DNA of 64,000 nucleotides from Salvator merianae (taxonomy: Eukaryota; Chordata; Lepidosauria; Squamata; Teiidae). Below are positions 1-11,118 of the stretch, in pieces (the stretch's first letter is position 1; the number at the start of each line of letters is the position of its first letter). The notes under the pieces are model-generated. The model did not search any database and was not told the origin of the DNA. It saw only the letters and a program-made list of their open reading frames with translations. The translations under genes and the position numbers were made by a program. Location of the stretch: contig QVOM02000116.1 in assembly GCA_003586115.2 (NCBI GenBank), forward strand, positions 41,006,197-41,070,196, in the 5' to 3' direction.

Positions 1-892
1 ATTGTGAGTAGCAGGGCAAGGAAAAGCCAGGTTGTTTCCCAGAGGTTGCAACTGTGGAGTCAACCCTGGCAAAAAGCAGGAATCATCACAGAAGATTACA
101 TTCCACATAGAATGGGTGGGTAGGGAGAAAACTTCAACTGTTCTCTAAATAGAGGGTTGGTTAACTACATGGTTAACTCACACGGTGTTCTTCACAAGCC
201 TACAAAAGTGATCTGCCAAACCTCCTTCTGGGGAGATGCCAGGAGTTGAGCCTGCCACCCTCTGCTTTAAATTCAATGAGGTTTCCATCTGGTACCTATT
301 TCATACCAGCACAGAAGGGAGAAAAAGCAATACATCTCGAAGTGATCCACATGGAAGAGTCTAAAATACATACTTTAACTGATATATCCACCAAGATTTC
401 CCTTTCTGAAACTATGCTGAGAAAAATATAATCTGAAGGTTTTCAGACTGAAAGCTCTGCCAGTTGAAAAGTGATAATACACATTTACATTTGCTAGGGA
501 TGCACAGCCCCTGCTAAGCCTGAATGGGATGGGGAAAGGCTTGGCAGGAGCTGTGTAAGGTTCCAGCAACTGTAAGTTTACAGTGGGCCATGTCTTGATG
601 TATTGGATGGGCATCTGTGGCTCCACCCCCTCCCAACTACAAAGCCTGCTAGGAGAGAAAGCAGGGATGCTGGTGAAGGTGAGAAACACAGGTGAGTTTT
701 ACTTTTCATCTCAGTCAGCGCTCACCTGGGTCAGGCTTGCAAGGTATCAGACCTTACAGTCCTAGTTCTCTTTGGTGGGTTTGTATGTTGCGAGAAGCAT
801 AACAAACTTGTCCATGCACACCCCTTCAAACAAAAGCAACCTCTCTAAACAAATTTAAGAATGAGGCATAATATATATTACAGGTAAGCATT
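1..892. other. Non-coding stretch, nothing recognised
   Basis: AT-rich sequence with only short chance open frames. I see no repeat family, RNA gene or convincing exon. Confidence 0.5.
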
Positions 893-960
893 CTATGAAT
901 TCATATCTTCGGAGAGGGGCGGCATACAAATCCAATAAATAGATAAATAAATAAATATCT
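893..960 (+). repeat. L2-like LINE 3' tail
   Basis: A short stretch with the GGGCGGCATACAAAT-type motif followed by an ATAA-rich simple tail. This is the typical end of L2/CR1-group LINEs in reptiles, where the 3' end runs into short A/T repeats. Only the extreme 3' end is present, so the exact subfamily cannot be named. Confidence 0.5.
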
Positions 961-2344
961 CCAAAAGGATTGTTAGAATTAATAACGTTAGCAGAATTCA
1001 AACAATAAAGATAAATATCAACTCTAAGAAAACAGCAAAAAACTAATTTCTTAATTACAATGGGGGGGGGGAATCTAGCACTGATGCATCTGCAAACTAC
1101 AACCTGAGAAATCTGCACAGAAGCTTTGTACAATTTAGTAATTCATATAATGAGTCAGTAAGCAATTATTGTTTGGACACGAAGAAAAAGTACAAAATCA
1201 ATTTGTAAGCTTTCTGATGACTGAAACTGACTTTAACAGCACTAATGCAGCCTGAAATACTTAATCATTCTGTGAGCTTCCTTTGCTTACATGCTTCATT
1301 AAAAACCGATTCCAAGGTAACTAGCATTCCAAAGAGCTTTCAACAGGAAATCGGACAAAAACACAGAAATTTCATTTGAATGTTTCTTCTCTCCCAAAAA
1401 CCTAAAATGAAAACAGCAAACAATGACACCTAAGACAAATCCTAAATAAGGGAGGTGCATGCAGGCACAATGTGATACACACCCACCTTCCCCTCAAAAT
1501 AAGATTAATCCTTAAAGTAATGTGAAACATGGAAGCAACTAGTATGCATTTAATACATTTAATAAAAACAACTAGCAATTATATAGTTTAGGTCCCCACA
1601 GTCAAAACTTCGAATCAAATCTAAGTCTTTTCCATAATTATCTTTCAAAATAACTATTCACAGAGACCTATGTTTGCTGAATATGAATTTTAAAAGCAAA
1701 ACGGTTTTGGAGCAGATTTGGTTTATTAACTCTCTCAAAAAGAGAGAATTTCTCTCTCCCTTCCAAAAACAGCTGTTCAAGATTCCCGCTTGCAACCGAA
1801 ACAGAGGTTGAATTCATAGTTATTTAAATGCCTAGAAGTAGAGCAATAACCTGGAAATCAGAGGTCACAGAGTCATTCCCTGGCATTTTCTTGGAAGAAG
1901 GAATGACAGACCTCTTGCACATCCCTGCCTAAGAATCTCGTCAGTCAGTCTTTGGTTGAAATTATGGCCAAAATTTCCTTTTCTTCCCAGGTGTCACTTC
2001 AGGTTCCAAAAACATTATCTATTACATGAGTGACTCAACGGAAAAGTGCCAGCTCTGAGATGATGGACAGCTAGGCTTTATCTTTGAACCAAATTTTATT
2101 TCCTTCCACAAGTGTCTTGTGGCAACAATTCTATCACTAAACCCACAAAACTTTTATCACTTCACATCTGCCCAGAAGCTCTAAGGGTTGGACTAGCCAA
2201 GAGCTTAGAAAGGTCCAGGACTGTCAGGAGCACCCTTGAAAATCCCAGGCTCTCCTTGCCACCTGTAGTGACTTACACTGAAAAGGTATGGGCAACGTCT
2301 CTTTGCCAGAAGTGCAGTACTGCTATTGTAGCCCTCTCAGTGGT
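961..2344. other. Non-coding stretch, nothing recognised
   Basis: AT-rich sequence with a run of nine or ten G near 1062 and short A-rich runs. No gene or repeat family recognised. Confidence 0.45.
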
Positions 2345-2590
2345 TAAGGCCCCATCATCATGTGGGCGCAGAGAGCTTTAACACATGTCTGCACCTGTGT
2401 AATGTTATCACACTCATGCATGACAATGCACAATGACATCACACACATGCATAATGCAGCCCCACCCATGGAGAGGGCGATAATAACAGCAGCCACACTC
2501 ATGGGTCATTACGGGTGCCAAGGAGAGCCCGGAGTTGGTGGTGAGGCACCTGACAGTCCCAGCAGTAGGTAAGGAACAATTCTTTTTCGA
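2345..2590. repeat. Interspersed repeat, unassigned family
   Basis: GC-richer than its surroundings, with clustered CA/TG words (CACATG, ATGCATGA, CCCACCCATGGAGAG). The same order of words recurs at about 7140-7345, including 'CTGCACCTG', 'CACACACA' and 'CCYCACCCATRGAGAG'. Two diverged copies of one dispersed repeat is the simplest reading. No class is assigned because ends and target duplications are unclear. Confidence 0.4.
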
Positions 2591-5265
2591 AACTTGGCAC
2601 ATTCATACTGCTCTAAAAATTTTTTTAAAAATTAAGCAGCTGTTCCCTTACAATGTCAACAGCATAGGCTGTTCAACAGCATCTTTACCCAATCATGTGC
2701 CCTTGAAGAATTTTGGATGAAAACCGTTTCTATCAGACCAAGGCCAATGAGGAGTTCGGTCCTCTTGGTGTTTTAGTCTACCAGTTTGGGTGAAGCCCTT
2801 CCTAAATAACCTTAGAGCTAACATCCTGCAGATTTATCTATGATCACTATGTTCTTCTCACAGACACACATACCCCTAAACAACATGCAAGAGTCACCAA
2901 CACTTTGGTGTCTCCAGAAAAGCACATCTGGATGCATATCCATACTTGTGAGTCTTAAAACTGTTATCCTGCTTTCAACAACCTGTTGAAAAGCAGAATT
3001 ACCAAGGCCCTTTACTATGCACAGAATCAGGGACACAGAGCTTTTGGATTGTTGCCCATCAATCTTGAAGCCATACCTACTAAAATAAAGGCTAATGGAG
3101 AGAAGAAACCGAAAGCTTTCTCATTTTCTAACCATTTGCTTTTCAAGAGCTACATTCACACAGAAGACAAAGATACGCGGAGCCTCATTTGGGAATTACA
3201 GGTGAAGACAGACTTATAGCCTGAAAGCTAGTTGAGTTGACATATTAAAACATAATAATGTCAAGCGTGTGGAGTAGTTTGAAAATGAATCCCACATCTG
3301 AAATATACGAACTATAATGGCTCCCCCTTGTTACTGTGTCATTTCCAGCTAATACAAGTGAATCTGCAGTAAAGCACATATATTTTGTTAAAAGCAGTCC
3401 CCTAGGCTGAGATTTAGGATACAGACAGAGAAAAATTACCATATTATGTGCTACTGAATTGCATGTGTCATGTTTAATTTAGAAAAGAAAACCAGAAGAA
3501 AATAAACAAAGCATTAGGAAGAGAAGGGAACTGAATAAAGTGACCCACTAGTTCCTTTCTCTGAAGATGAGTACAGGCAAGCTCTACCAGGCAAAAAACT
3601 TATTATGTTACATAGAAGCAATAAACATTATGTGGGTTCTGTAATAACTTCCTGCCGTTTTTTAAAAGGGCATCCTTCTAAAAAGGGACCATGATTGTCT
3701 TCCAACTCCCCTCCACTCAGCTGCATTTGTGAGTGTAAAGTAGCTTCCCAGCAGGTCAGTGGCTTTTCAGCTCCAAAAAAAAAAAAAAAAGTGTTTTTGA
3801 CCCATTAAATGTAGGTTATATAGAAGGTTCTGCTTTTTACCTCTGACGCCAGGGGTGGCAGTTAAAGCACTGATGTTACATGGCAAGGAATCCAGCCGCT
3901 CAGCTTATTGAAAAGGCTAGTGTCACACTGTAAGATATATTGTTCAAATAAAGATGTATTAAGCCTACACATTGTCTCATTTGTCACATGAAGCTGGAGG
4001 TCTTAAATGCCAAGAAAATAATGGCCTCGATAGACTGCCCGATGCAAACACCACCCGATCTTCAACATTTTAAGATTTAAAAAGCATCGTATGCATATAT
4101 TCTACTTTAAAATTTAAGGATTTGAATTGAGTCAAGAGTGCAAAATTATCCAAGCCAGTTTAAACACACAAACCAATATTTGCAAGCACATTAAAGTGCT
4201 CAAGGAAATGGAATTTGTAAAACATAGTCACTAATTTTACACAGTGTATGCTGTTCGGTTTAATTTGCATGCAAAAGCCAGGAAAATGCAATTAGAAATA
4301 CTCATCTAGACAGAGATGAGAAACTTCAAACACGTTTTGATTCCTTTCTGTTCTGCTCATTATTTCGACACCTCGCCATAATAAAAGAGCCGATAATACT
4401 TTTCATTGACATTAGCCAAAATTAGCTATGGTATGCAATGAGATGCCTATTTGTTTAGGCTCATTGTAATCAACTTGTCCAAAATGATTCAAAAGGTAAA
4501 CACAATAAAAAAAAAAGATTTTGGAGTTTACGTAACAAATAACTTTTGCGAAACAACTCACGGAAACCCAGTACTTACTTTTAGTTGAATTATATTCCAA
4601 AACTATGGACATGGGAAATTAGAACATAAGTCAGGCTGCATACCTTTCTGTGCCCAGGGCTATGTTTGGATGCTCAAAGTCAGCTCAAAGACACACAAGG
4701 CTTTCCCTGAATTCAGCCCCTTTGGGCAGTGAGACAATCAAACCATCAAGTCTCTAATTAACTACAGTTTTCCATACTGTCCAAACCTGCATCACCTTTA
4801 ACAAGTTTTAGACTTCAAACTATGATTTAAAATTGGTTTCAGATCTTGCCTTAGTCCAAAATTGGTAACACAGTTTCCCAGTTCAGATCAAACAGGAAAT
4901 TATGATTAATTGCTGATTAACTGCTGGATACTATAAAGGGAAGAGAAAAGGGCTTGCATGCATGGGAAAAGGCTCATGCAAATCTTAGTCTAATAGGACA
5001 AGACATGGTTATTTGAAAAGAAATCCAAGGGTTTTACCAGTGCAGTATTCCGTGTCTTGCATTCATCAGCTGAACGCATTAAGCGATGTTCACAAAGAGG
5101 GGCTCAAAGCAAGTATTCTTTTTTCTCATTGTTCCCAGCATCTGGCATCCCAGACACAATGAAAATAGAAGTTAATATTCTTTTCCACATTAGATTTAGA
5201 TTTATCTGTGTATATGCATGAGTGGTTGGGATCGTATGGATAGCTATGAAACCTCCAGAAGCATG
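2591..5265. other. Non-coding stretch, nothing recognised
   Basis: AT-rich non-coding DNA with an A16 run near 3775. Between about 4080 and 4400 the composition looks smooth and repeat-free and could include conserved non-coding sequence, but that cannot be shown from one sequence. Confidence 0.4.
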
Positions 5266-5345
5266 TTATGTATGTATGTATTCATATTTTAAAACCTACC
5301 CTATACCCGAATGTTTCAAGGTGGGTTACAACAAGAAACAGTAAA
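5266..5345 (-). repeat. L2-like LINE 3' tail, antisense
   Basis: A TATG/TTTA-rich edge followed by 'CCTACCCTATACCCGAATG' and 'AAGGTGGGTTACAACAAG'. This is the reverse complement of the usual L2-like 3' end. Related antisense tails occur at 15226-15330 and 44527-44625. Confidence 0.45.
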
Positions 5346-5417
5346 AACAAAATTTAAAATAGACCCACTAAAAACAATAACAGTGCCTGAAGGATAATAA
5401 AATTATGAAATATTTGT

Positions 5418-5530
5418 TGTTGTTGGGTACCACTAAGTCATGGCTGATCCCTGGTTGACTACATGGGCATTACTATGGGCACCGTTATGCAGTTCTCTTG
5501 GCAGAGATGCAGAAGTGGTTTGCCATTTAG
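5418..5530 (-). mobile_element. tRNA-derived SINE, Sauria-like, antisense tail and core
   Basis: Begins with GTTGTTGTTGGGTACCA, the reverse complement of the 'TGGTACCCAACAACAAC' tail seen at 16222-16242, and continues into the core words CAGTTCTCTTGGCAGAGAT and AGAAGTGGTTTGCCATT. This matches the organisation of Sauria SINEs (tRNA-like head, core, BovB-related tail). The tRNA-like head is missing or decayed, so the copy is 5'-truncated. Confidence 0.6.
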
Positions 5531-5817
5531 GAAATATTTATAGTAACTGTAGTTAGTAGGGTACCAGAGATCAAAATGATAAGGCAGGCACTATAAGGCT
5601 GTAAACCCACTTTGAAACCAACCCCACTGAATGTACCAGATTATTCAAACCTAAAGTGAAATACCCATCAAGCAGAAAGGAAGAATGGACTTGAATTCTG
5701 ATTAACTGGATGTTCGAGGTCTGGTGGGGCACTACGTACTTTACCCTTACAGATTCTTTACCCTTCACCTCAAATAATGCTATCAAAAGAGAATCCCACT
5801 AATATACAGTATTTGTT

Positions 5818-5890
5818 TTATCTGTTTGCCACCCTTAGACTTTGGTGTAGGATAGTGGTATAAAAATAAATAATGCAAATAAATAAATCA
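5818..5890 (+). repeat. L2-like LINE 3' tail
   Basis: 'GCCACCCTTAGACTTTGG' is followed by 'GGTATAAAAATAAATAATG' and an AAATAAATAA tail, the layout of an L2-like 3' end in sense orientation. No coding part remains. Confidence 0.5.
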
Positions 5891-5974
5891 GAGAAGCCAA
5901 TAACCATTTTGGAACCCCCAATATATTTTTAGATGAAATAGCAGTATCCCATCTGGGGTACTCTTATACCTGTT

Positions 5975-6307
5975 CCCTAGGGAGGTACACAAATAAAACT
6001 CACATGTTCATTTTGCCATCAAAGTGAAAACCCATTTCTTTGCTTCGTCACTGAACCATTTAATCAAAAAAATGGTTTTTCGCATTCATTTTTTGCATTT
6101 TTTCGCAAAGAAAATTACAATTTTTCTATTAAAAAAAAAACAACACTTTTCAGATGCAGAAACCCAGTGAAAAACAAATGTTCAACTGAATTGTTTGCTT
6201 TTGCAAGCAGGAGACTGTTTCAATTTTTGTTTTAATGTGGATATTCACAAAGGCGAAATATTAAACTGAATTCACTAACACAAATCAAATTTTGCACATT
6301 TCTACTG
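5975..6307. mobile_element. Fold-back DNA element, CTAGGGATGTGCA family (copy 1)
   Basis: The left end reads CCCTAGGGAGGTACACAAAT and the right end TTTTGCACATTTCTACTG. Their outer parts are inverted versions of each other. The interior is rich in A/T homopolymers and 'TTTTTCGCA/TGCGAAAAA' words. Copies with the same termini and interior lie at 39051-39386 and 56703-57036. No transposase is encoded, so it is non-autonomous; the hAT or Harbinger superfamily is possible but not shown. Confidence 0.5.
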
Positions 6308-6329
6308 CTCAGTTTCCAACTCTTAGCAA

Positions 6330-6645
6330 AAAGGCTTTGCCAGTGATGGCACCTACAATTCTGGTGTGCTTTCAGCTATGATCTTGAAGCACTGCCTGTT
6401 ATTATATCCTTTAAATGCTTATTGAAGACTTATCTTTCCACTCTAGCCTTTCCTGGCAGGATTGTTTGCTCTGCCTACTTTTTCCAGACACTATTTTAAT
6501 ACTGTTTTTTGTAGTTTTTTAAGAAGTAATTGTTCTAGTTTTAAGGGTGGAGGGTTTTTTTACCTTTCTTTGTTAATCACTTTGAAGCAGTGAGTGGAAT
6601 GCAATATATAAATGCTTTGAAATAAATAAAGAAACAAAGAAATAA
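6330..6645 (+). mobile_element. L2-like LINE 3' end
   Basis: Ends in 'GTGAGTGGAATGCAATATAT', 'AAATGCTTTGAAATAAATAA' and an AAATAAAG simple tail, as L2-group LINEs do. The upstream T-rich part ('TTGTAGTTTTTTAAGAAG') fits a 3' UTR. Translation of 6380-6450 gives a short leucine-rich piece like the usual L2 C-terminus ('LKTYLF'-type), now broken. It is a 5'-truncated, decayed copy. Confidence 0.55.
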
Positions 6646-7139
6646 ATGTCGTTGGGTAATAAATCTATTCATTCACAATAATAGTTAAACCTGTAAATGT
6701 ACACATATTCATGTTCGTAGAAAAAGGTGAAGGGGAAATTCTATCATGATACAACCTGAAATGTAGGGCATAAAAATGCTGCAAACCCCTACTTCAAAAC
6801 ATGCACTAGGTAGTTAAAAGGAAGTATCAACAGAGGTAAAAATAGGTAGAAGAAATGATAGTTGAGGTACTAGGAGGATAAAATTCTGCATAAATCCACA
6901 GCAACATTGGTCTCATTGAACACAGATGATTACTTCTGACCTAGGAAATCCTTAATAGTAGCATGCATGAAAGAGCAAAGGACATGGTAGGCTTCCCTCA
7001 AACAAACTACTTAGATAATCCTGGGACTGTGAAGGGCCTCACCAGACAACTCTGGGTTCTTTATGGCACCTGCAGCCTACTTTGCAGCAGGTGAGCTCTA
7101 TGTAAAAGGTGTTGGGAACTCATTTCTCCACAGAACACT

Positions 7140-7345
7140 GCTGTCACCATTAGTCTTCTCTTTATGGGCAGGGATACTTGCATGGATGCAGACATTATTG
7201 TGCAGGCGCTGAGAACCTCAATGCACCTGTGTCACAACATCTGCACCTGCATGATAAAACCACACACAATCATGATGTGGCCTCACCCATAGAGAGGAAT
7301 AAATTTGGTGGCCACCATTTGTGGAGGGGGGAGTTCGCTGCAGGT
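7140..7345. repeat. Second copy of the repeat at 2345-2590
   Basis: Shares the word order CTGCACCTG, CACACACAATCATGATG and CCTCACCCATAGAGAGG with 2345-2590. Class unknown. Confidence 0.35.
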
Positions 7346-7454
7346 TTTACACAGGCTCATCTGTTCCAAAATAGGCTGTGGGTGGTGGATCCATGGGCTG
7401 GTGGTGAAGGGACCACCAGGCAGACCTCACCAGAAGATCTTAGCTGACAGGCAG

Positions 7455-7655
7455 GACTATAAGGGATGGAGCACTCCAGCAGATATCTGGGTTCCAAGTC
7501 ATTCGGGTCCTTAAAATCAATACTACAACTTGAAATTGAACCCAGAAGTGGATTGGTACCCAGGCCAGGACTTTTAGTAATAGATGATATAGGCATAGCC
7601 AGACACTCCAAAGTCCAGCAGCCTAGCTGCACTATTTTGAACTAGTGGACTGCTC
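7455..7655 (+). repeat. Interspersed repeat, LINE-derived appearance
   Basis: The words 'GGGTCCTTAAAATCAATACT', 'TTGAAATTGAACCCAGAAG' and 'GCACTATTTTGAACTAGTGG' follow a pattern I know from dispersed repeats in reptile genomes, where a lysine/asparagine-rich open frame reads through. I cannot name the family. There is no open reading frame of note. Confidence 0.35.
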
Positions 7656-8372
7656 TGTGTCCTGATAAAACCTCTTGCATGTGTTTAAATTCAGTGCCTA
7701 TCTTTGCTTGGGTCCTTCATTATCCAGCAAATCCAACAGCAGGAAATGCTTGGAAATCATAGTACAACATACTAGCCCACAAAGGCTTTGATTTCAGCAC
7801 CTATTTTATGGTTCATACTGAATTCCGAGCATGCTAAGCTAGCTTATTTTTTATTTTTAAAAATCAATTCAAGATTCTTATCTGTCAGCGCCAAATGGAT
7901 CATTACTCTGTCAACACTTATCTTTATTATGCAAAAATATTCTGAACTTACCTCCTTTCGTTGAACAGGCAAAAACAATATATTCAATGCCAAGTCTGTT
8001 TTTCATTAAGAGAGTGTATAGAGAATTATTTACTAAGGGTTCTGGATATCCACATCTCACCAATATTAGCAGCTTGAACTCTGAGTAAGATTTAAACTCT
8101 CTTTTATCTCCATTAATAAAAATTCTTTCAGTGCATTGTGAAATTTATAGGCTTAATCTGGCAGCTAGGTTCTGACTTAATAATTTTCTGATCTCCCCAC
8201 CACCACACGCACAACACATCATTATGAAGATTTTTCTTCCTACCACGACTGGGGATCAATTATTATCCATAAATCATTTGTATCAGGGATGGGATATACA
8301 TCTACATTTCCATGCCGTATGAATTGGCTTTGGAAAAAGAGAAATAAAATTGGATACACTTCTCCTTGTTCT

Positions 8373-9425
8373 TGTTTAGTCATTCAGTTGTGTCCAACTC
8401 TCTTTGATCCCATGGACAACAGCACCATAGGCCCATCTGTCCTCCACTGACTCCAGGAGTCTGCCCAAGTTCATGTGTGGTGCCTCCATAACATTATCTA
8501 ACCATCTCTACCATCCCCTTCTCTTTTTGTCTTCATTCTTTCATAGCATCAGGGTCTTTTCTAGTGAATCCTGTCTTCTCATTATGTGGCCAAAGTATTT
8601 GAGCTTCTGCTTCAGAATTAGTCCTTTCAGTGAGCAGTCAGGATTGATTTCCTTTACCTATTTGATCTTCTTACAATCCAAGGGACTCCATCACTACAAT
8701 TCAAAAGCATCAATTCTTTGGCACTCAGTCTTTCTTATGGTCCAACTCCCACAGCCATAAGCTACTGCTAGAAAAATAATAGCTTTGACTATACAGACAT
8801 TTGTTAGCAAGGTGACATCTCTGTTTTTGAAATGCTCTCCAAGTATGTTATAGCTTTCCTCCCAAGGAGCAAGCATCTTTTAATTTTGTGGCTGCAGTCA
8901 CCATCTGCAGTGATATTTGAGCCCAAGAAAGTAGAACACGGCTTCCATTTCTTCCTCTTCTATTTGCCCAGAAGTGGTGGGCCGGGTGCCATGGTCTTAG
9001 ATTAGTCGGCACTCTCCTTTTTTTATCTTCATTGGTAGGTTCCTTAGTTTCTCTTCACTTTCTGCCATCAGAATGGTATTGTCTGCATATCAGGATTATT
9101 GATATTTATCCCAGCAATCTTAATTCTGGCTTTTGAATCATCCAGCATTTCACATGATGTGGTCAGTATTGTAAGTTAAATAAATAAGGTGAGAGTATAC
9201 AACCCTGTCACCCTTCTTTCTCACTTACTCCTTTCTCAATCAGTTGTTCTACGTTCAGTTCTAACTGTTGCTTCCTGACCAGCATACAGATTACTCAGAA
9301 GCCAGAATTTTCCACAGTTTGTTGTGACCCACACAGTTAAAACCTCTTTAAAAACCAGTTTGCACTTTTGGTTGTCCTCAATTCATACATTGCTGAAGCT
9401 TGCAGCGCCTTGAGCTCTACCTTCC
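8373..9425 (-). mobile_element. BovB (RTE) LINE, 3' part, antisense
   Basis: The sense strand is minus and the 3' end is at about 8373. The terminal part reads (minus strand) 'GTTGGACACAACTGAATGAC', the BovB 3' end. The minus strand at 8694-8876 encodes the C-terminal reverse-transcriptase-linked motif 'YGCGSWTIRK' followed by 'ECQRIDAFEL', diagnostic of BovB/RTE ORF2. Farther 5', words such as 'GTCTGCATATC' and 'CACACAGTTAAAACC' line up in BovB order up to about 9425. Several frameshifts and gaps are present, so the copy is inactive. BovB is known to have moved horizontally among vertebrates, squamates being a main host group. Confidence 0.9.
8694..8876 (-). pseudogene. BovB reverse transcriptase C-terminal fragment
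   Basis: A 60-codon open piece of the decayed BovB ORF2. The motif order (LTNVCIVKA, AYGCGSWTIRK, CQRIDAFEL) corresponds to the region just after the reverse-transcriptase thumb in RTE elements. The frame is lost on both sides. It has no function on its own. Confidence 0.8.
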
Positions 9426-9654
9426 TGACTGAAAAACTTCACAGATACAAAAGTTCTGGCGTCTACATTTTCCTAGAATGCTTATTGAGATAGGTACAAT
9501 ATCTGATCTGTTATTTTTGTACTATAAATATTTTATTTATAAATAAATATAAATATATATATCCTGTATTTTTGTACAGGAATTGTAATCCATTTGCAGC
9601 TATGATTACAAACAGAAAAAAAAAGTTACTGAAGATGCTCAGATATGGTTTAGA

Positions 9655-9816
9655 GATTCTTCTGAGCTGGGATCAGTCGCACATCAGTTTTCCCTCCCCA
9701 TCCCATGAACATTCTGTGCTAGAAAAGAATCAGAGATAGAATGAGAACCCAACAGTCACACACTACTGTCTCTGAGGCACTTCTGAACTACTTTTTTGTT
9801 AAATGTGACTGCAGCC
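9655..9816. repeat. Dispersed repeat shared with 14649-14872
   Basis: Shares 'TCTCTGAGGCACTTCTGA', 'GAACATTCTGTGCTAGAAA' and an end in 'GACTGCAGCC' with 14649-14872 ('TCTCTGAGGCACCTCTAA', 'AAACATTCTATGTTAGAAA', 'GAACACAGCC'). It looks like a non-autonomous DNA element, since the other copy has a faint inverted start (GGTTGTGATCCACACA against GGCTGTGTTCAGACA). Confidence 0.4.
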
Positions 9817-10534
9817 TTTAAAAAGGAAAATTGTTAATAACAAACTTAACATCATTTACCTCTCCTCCTACCCCATAACACTGGGCCACTATCGTACTGG
9901 AAGGTGGAGGGAAAATCTGATAAAAACAAGGCAATCTGTATTTTTGTTGATGTTGTTTGTTTACTTTGTTCTTGAAACAATGTAAAGTGACCTAGAGAGG
10001 CTATAGACTGGATCTCCCATCCCCACAGGTCACAGGATGTAACTTTACATCACTTCCTGAGTTGTTCTACGATAAAAGAGCCATTCAAGAAACTCTTTTT
10101 AAAAAAGCAACCCATTGTTTCTCTGCCTTTCAGAGATACCTTGTGTTTCACCATCTACAGTGTTGATTCTTGAACTGGGGTATATCCTCAAGTAAAAGAG
10201 AGTTAAGAAGAAAACAGAAAGAAGAAACAGTTTTAATGTAAAATTTAACTGAAAAAATGATTATATAAAGAAAATAACTGCAAGTTAGTTCATCATAGAC
10301 AATAATAAAAATCACAATGAAAGTAAAAATACAAATATGCAACAATATAAAGATGAGTGCAAAACTATTTCAATCAGAAAAAACAGAGGTGAAGGAACAG
10401 AGATTGAAGAACACCGAAAGACAAGGGAGAAGGTATATCAAGAACTATAGGACCAATGATGTATTAAATGCCTGCCAGAGCAACACTGGAGGAGGAAAAT
10501 AAATTAAAACAACACATTTCAACATCAGGAATGG

Positions 10535-10850
10535 TCATAGTTCCATGGTACAGCATAGAGTTGCAGGTTCAATTCACAGCATTAACCTAGAAATGGTAAA
10601 GTATCTCTGGCTGTACCCAGACAGCCTCTAAAATATGGCACTATAAAAAGATTGCCTGTATCTGTGACAATCCCACACAGTCCCAGGATATAGAGGCAAA
10701 ATCTAGGGATATCGCTATTTTAGGAAGAAGAACACTGAACGCAGGTTTTCTCACATAACAATATTACTTACCTTGTCTGTCACCACAGGATGTATTGTGG
10801 TCACATCAGGAGTTGGTTCTAACTAGATGGTACCTAACAACAAAAACTTA
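10535..10850 (+). mobile_element. Diverged tRNA-derived SINE
   Basis: A B-box-like 'GGTTCAATTCA' lies at about 10567-10577 and the copy ends with 'AACTAGATGGTACCTAACAA', the tail shared with the SINE at 16069-16246. The middle is longer than in other copies, so an insertion or chance extension is likely. Confidence 0.5.
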
Positions 10851-10970
10851 TCAACTTCACACTAGCTCTGTGGGAATACTAGTCTCACCAGAAGACCCAT
10901 ACAGTGTCACCAACATTATCACATCACTATGAATCCTATTTACTAAAAATGAGATGCATGGCAAAACAAA

Positions 10971-11118
10971 GGCTGCATTCAGATGTCGATTACTTATTTC
11001 TCTGTTTTTGGATATTCCGGAATAAAACACTCCCAGAAGTGCTTTTGTTCAGAATAAACCTGCTTTATTCTGGAATATCAAAAACAGTGGAATAAGTAAG
11101 CAATGTCTAGGTGCAGCT
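10971..11118. mobile_element. Palindromic MITE (GGCTGCA family, copy 1)
   Basis: A near-complete palindrome of about 57-bp arms. The left arm runs GGCTGCATTCAGATG through TTACTTATTTC to GGAATAAAACA. The right arm, read on the other strand, runs AGCTGCACCTAGACATTGC through TTACTTATTCC to AGAATAAAGCA. A sister copy at 60618-60733 has TAA flanks. It has no coding capacity. Confidence 0.7.
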
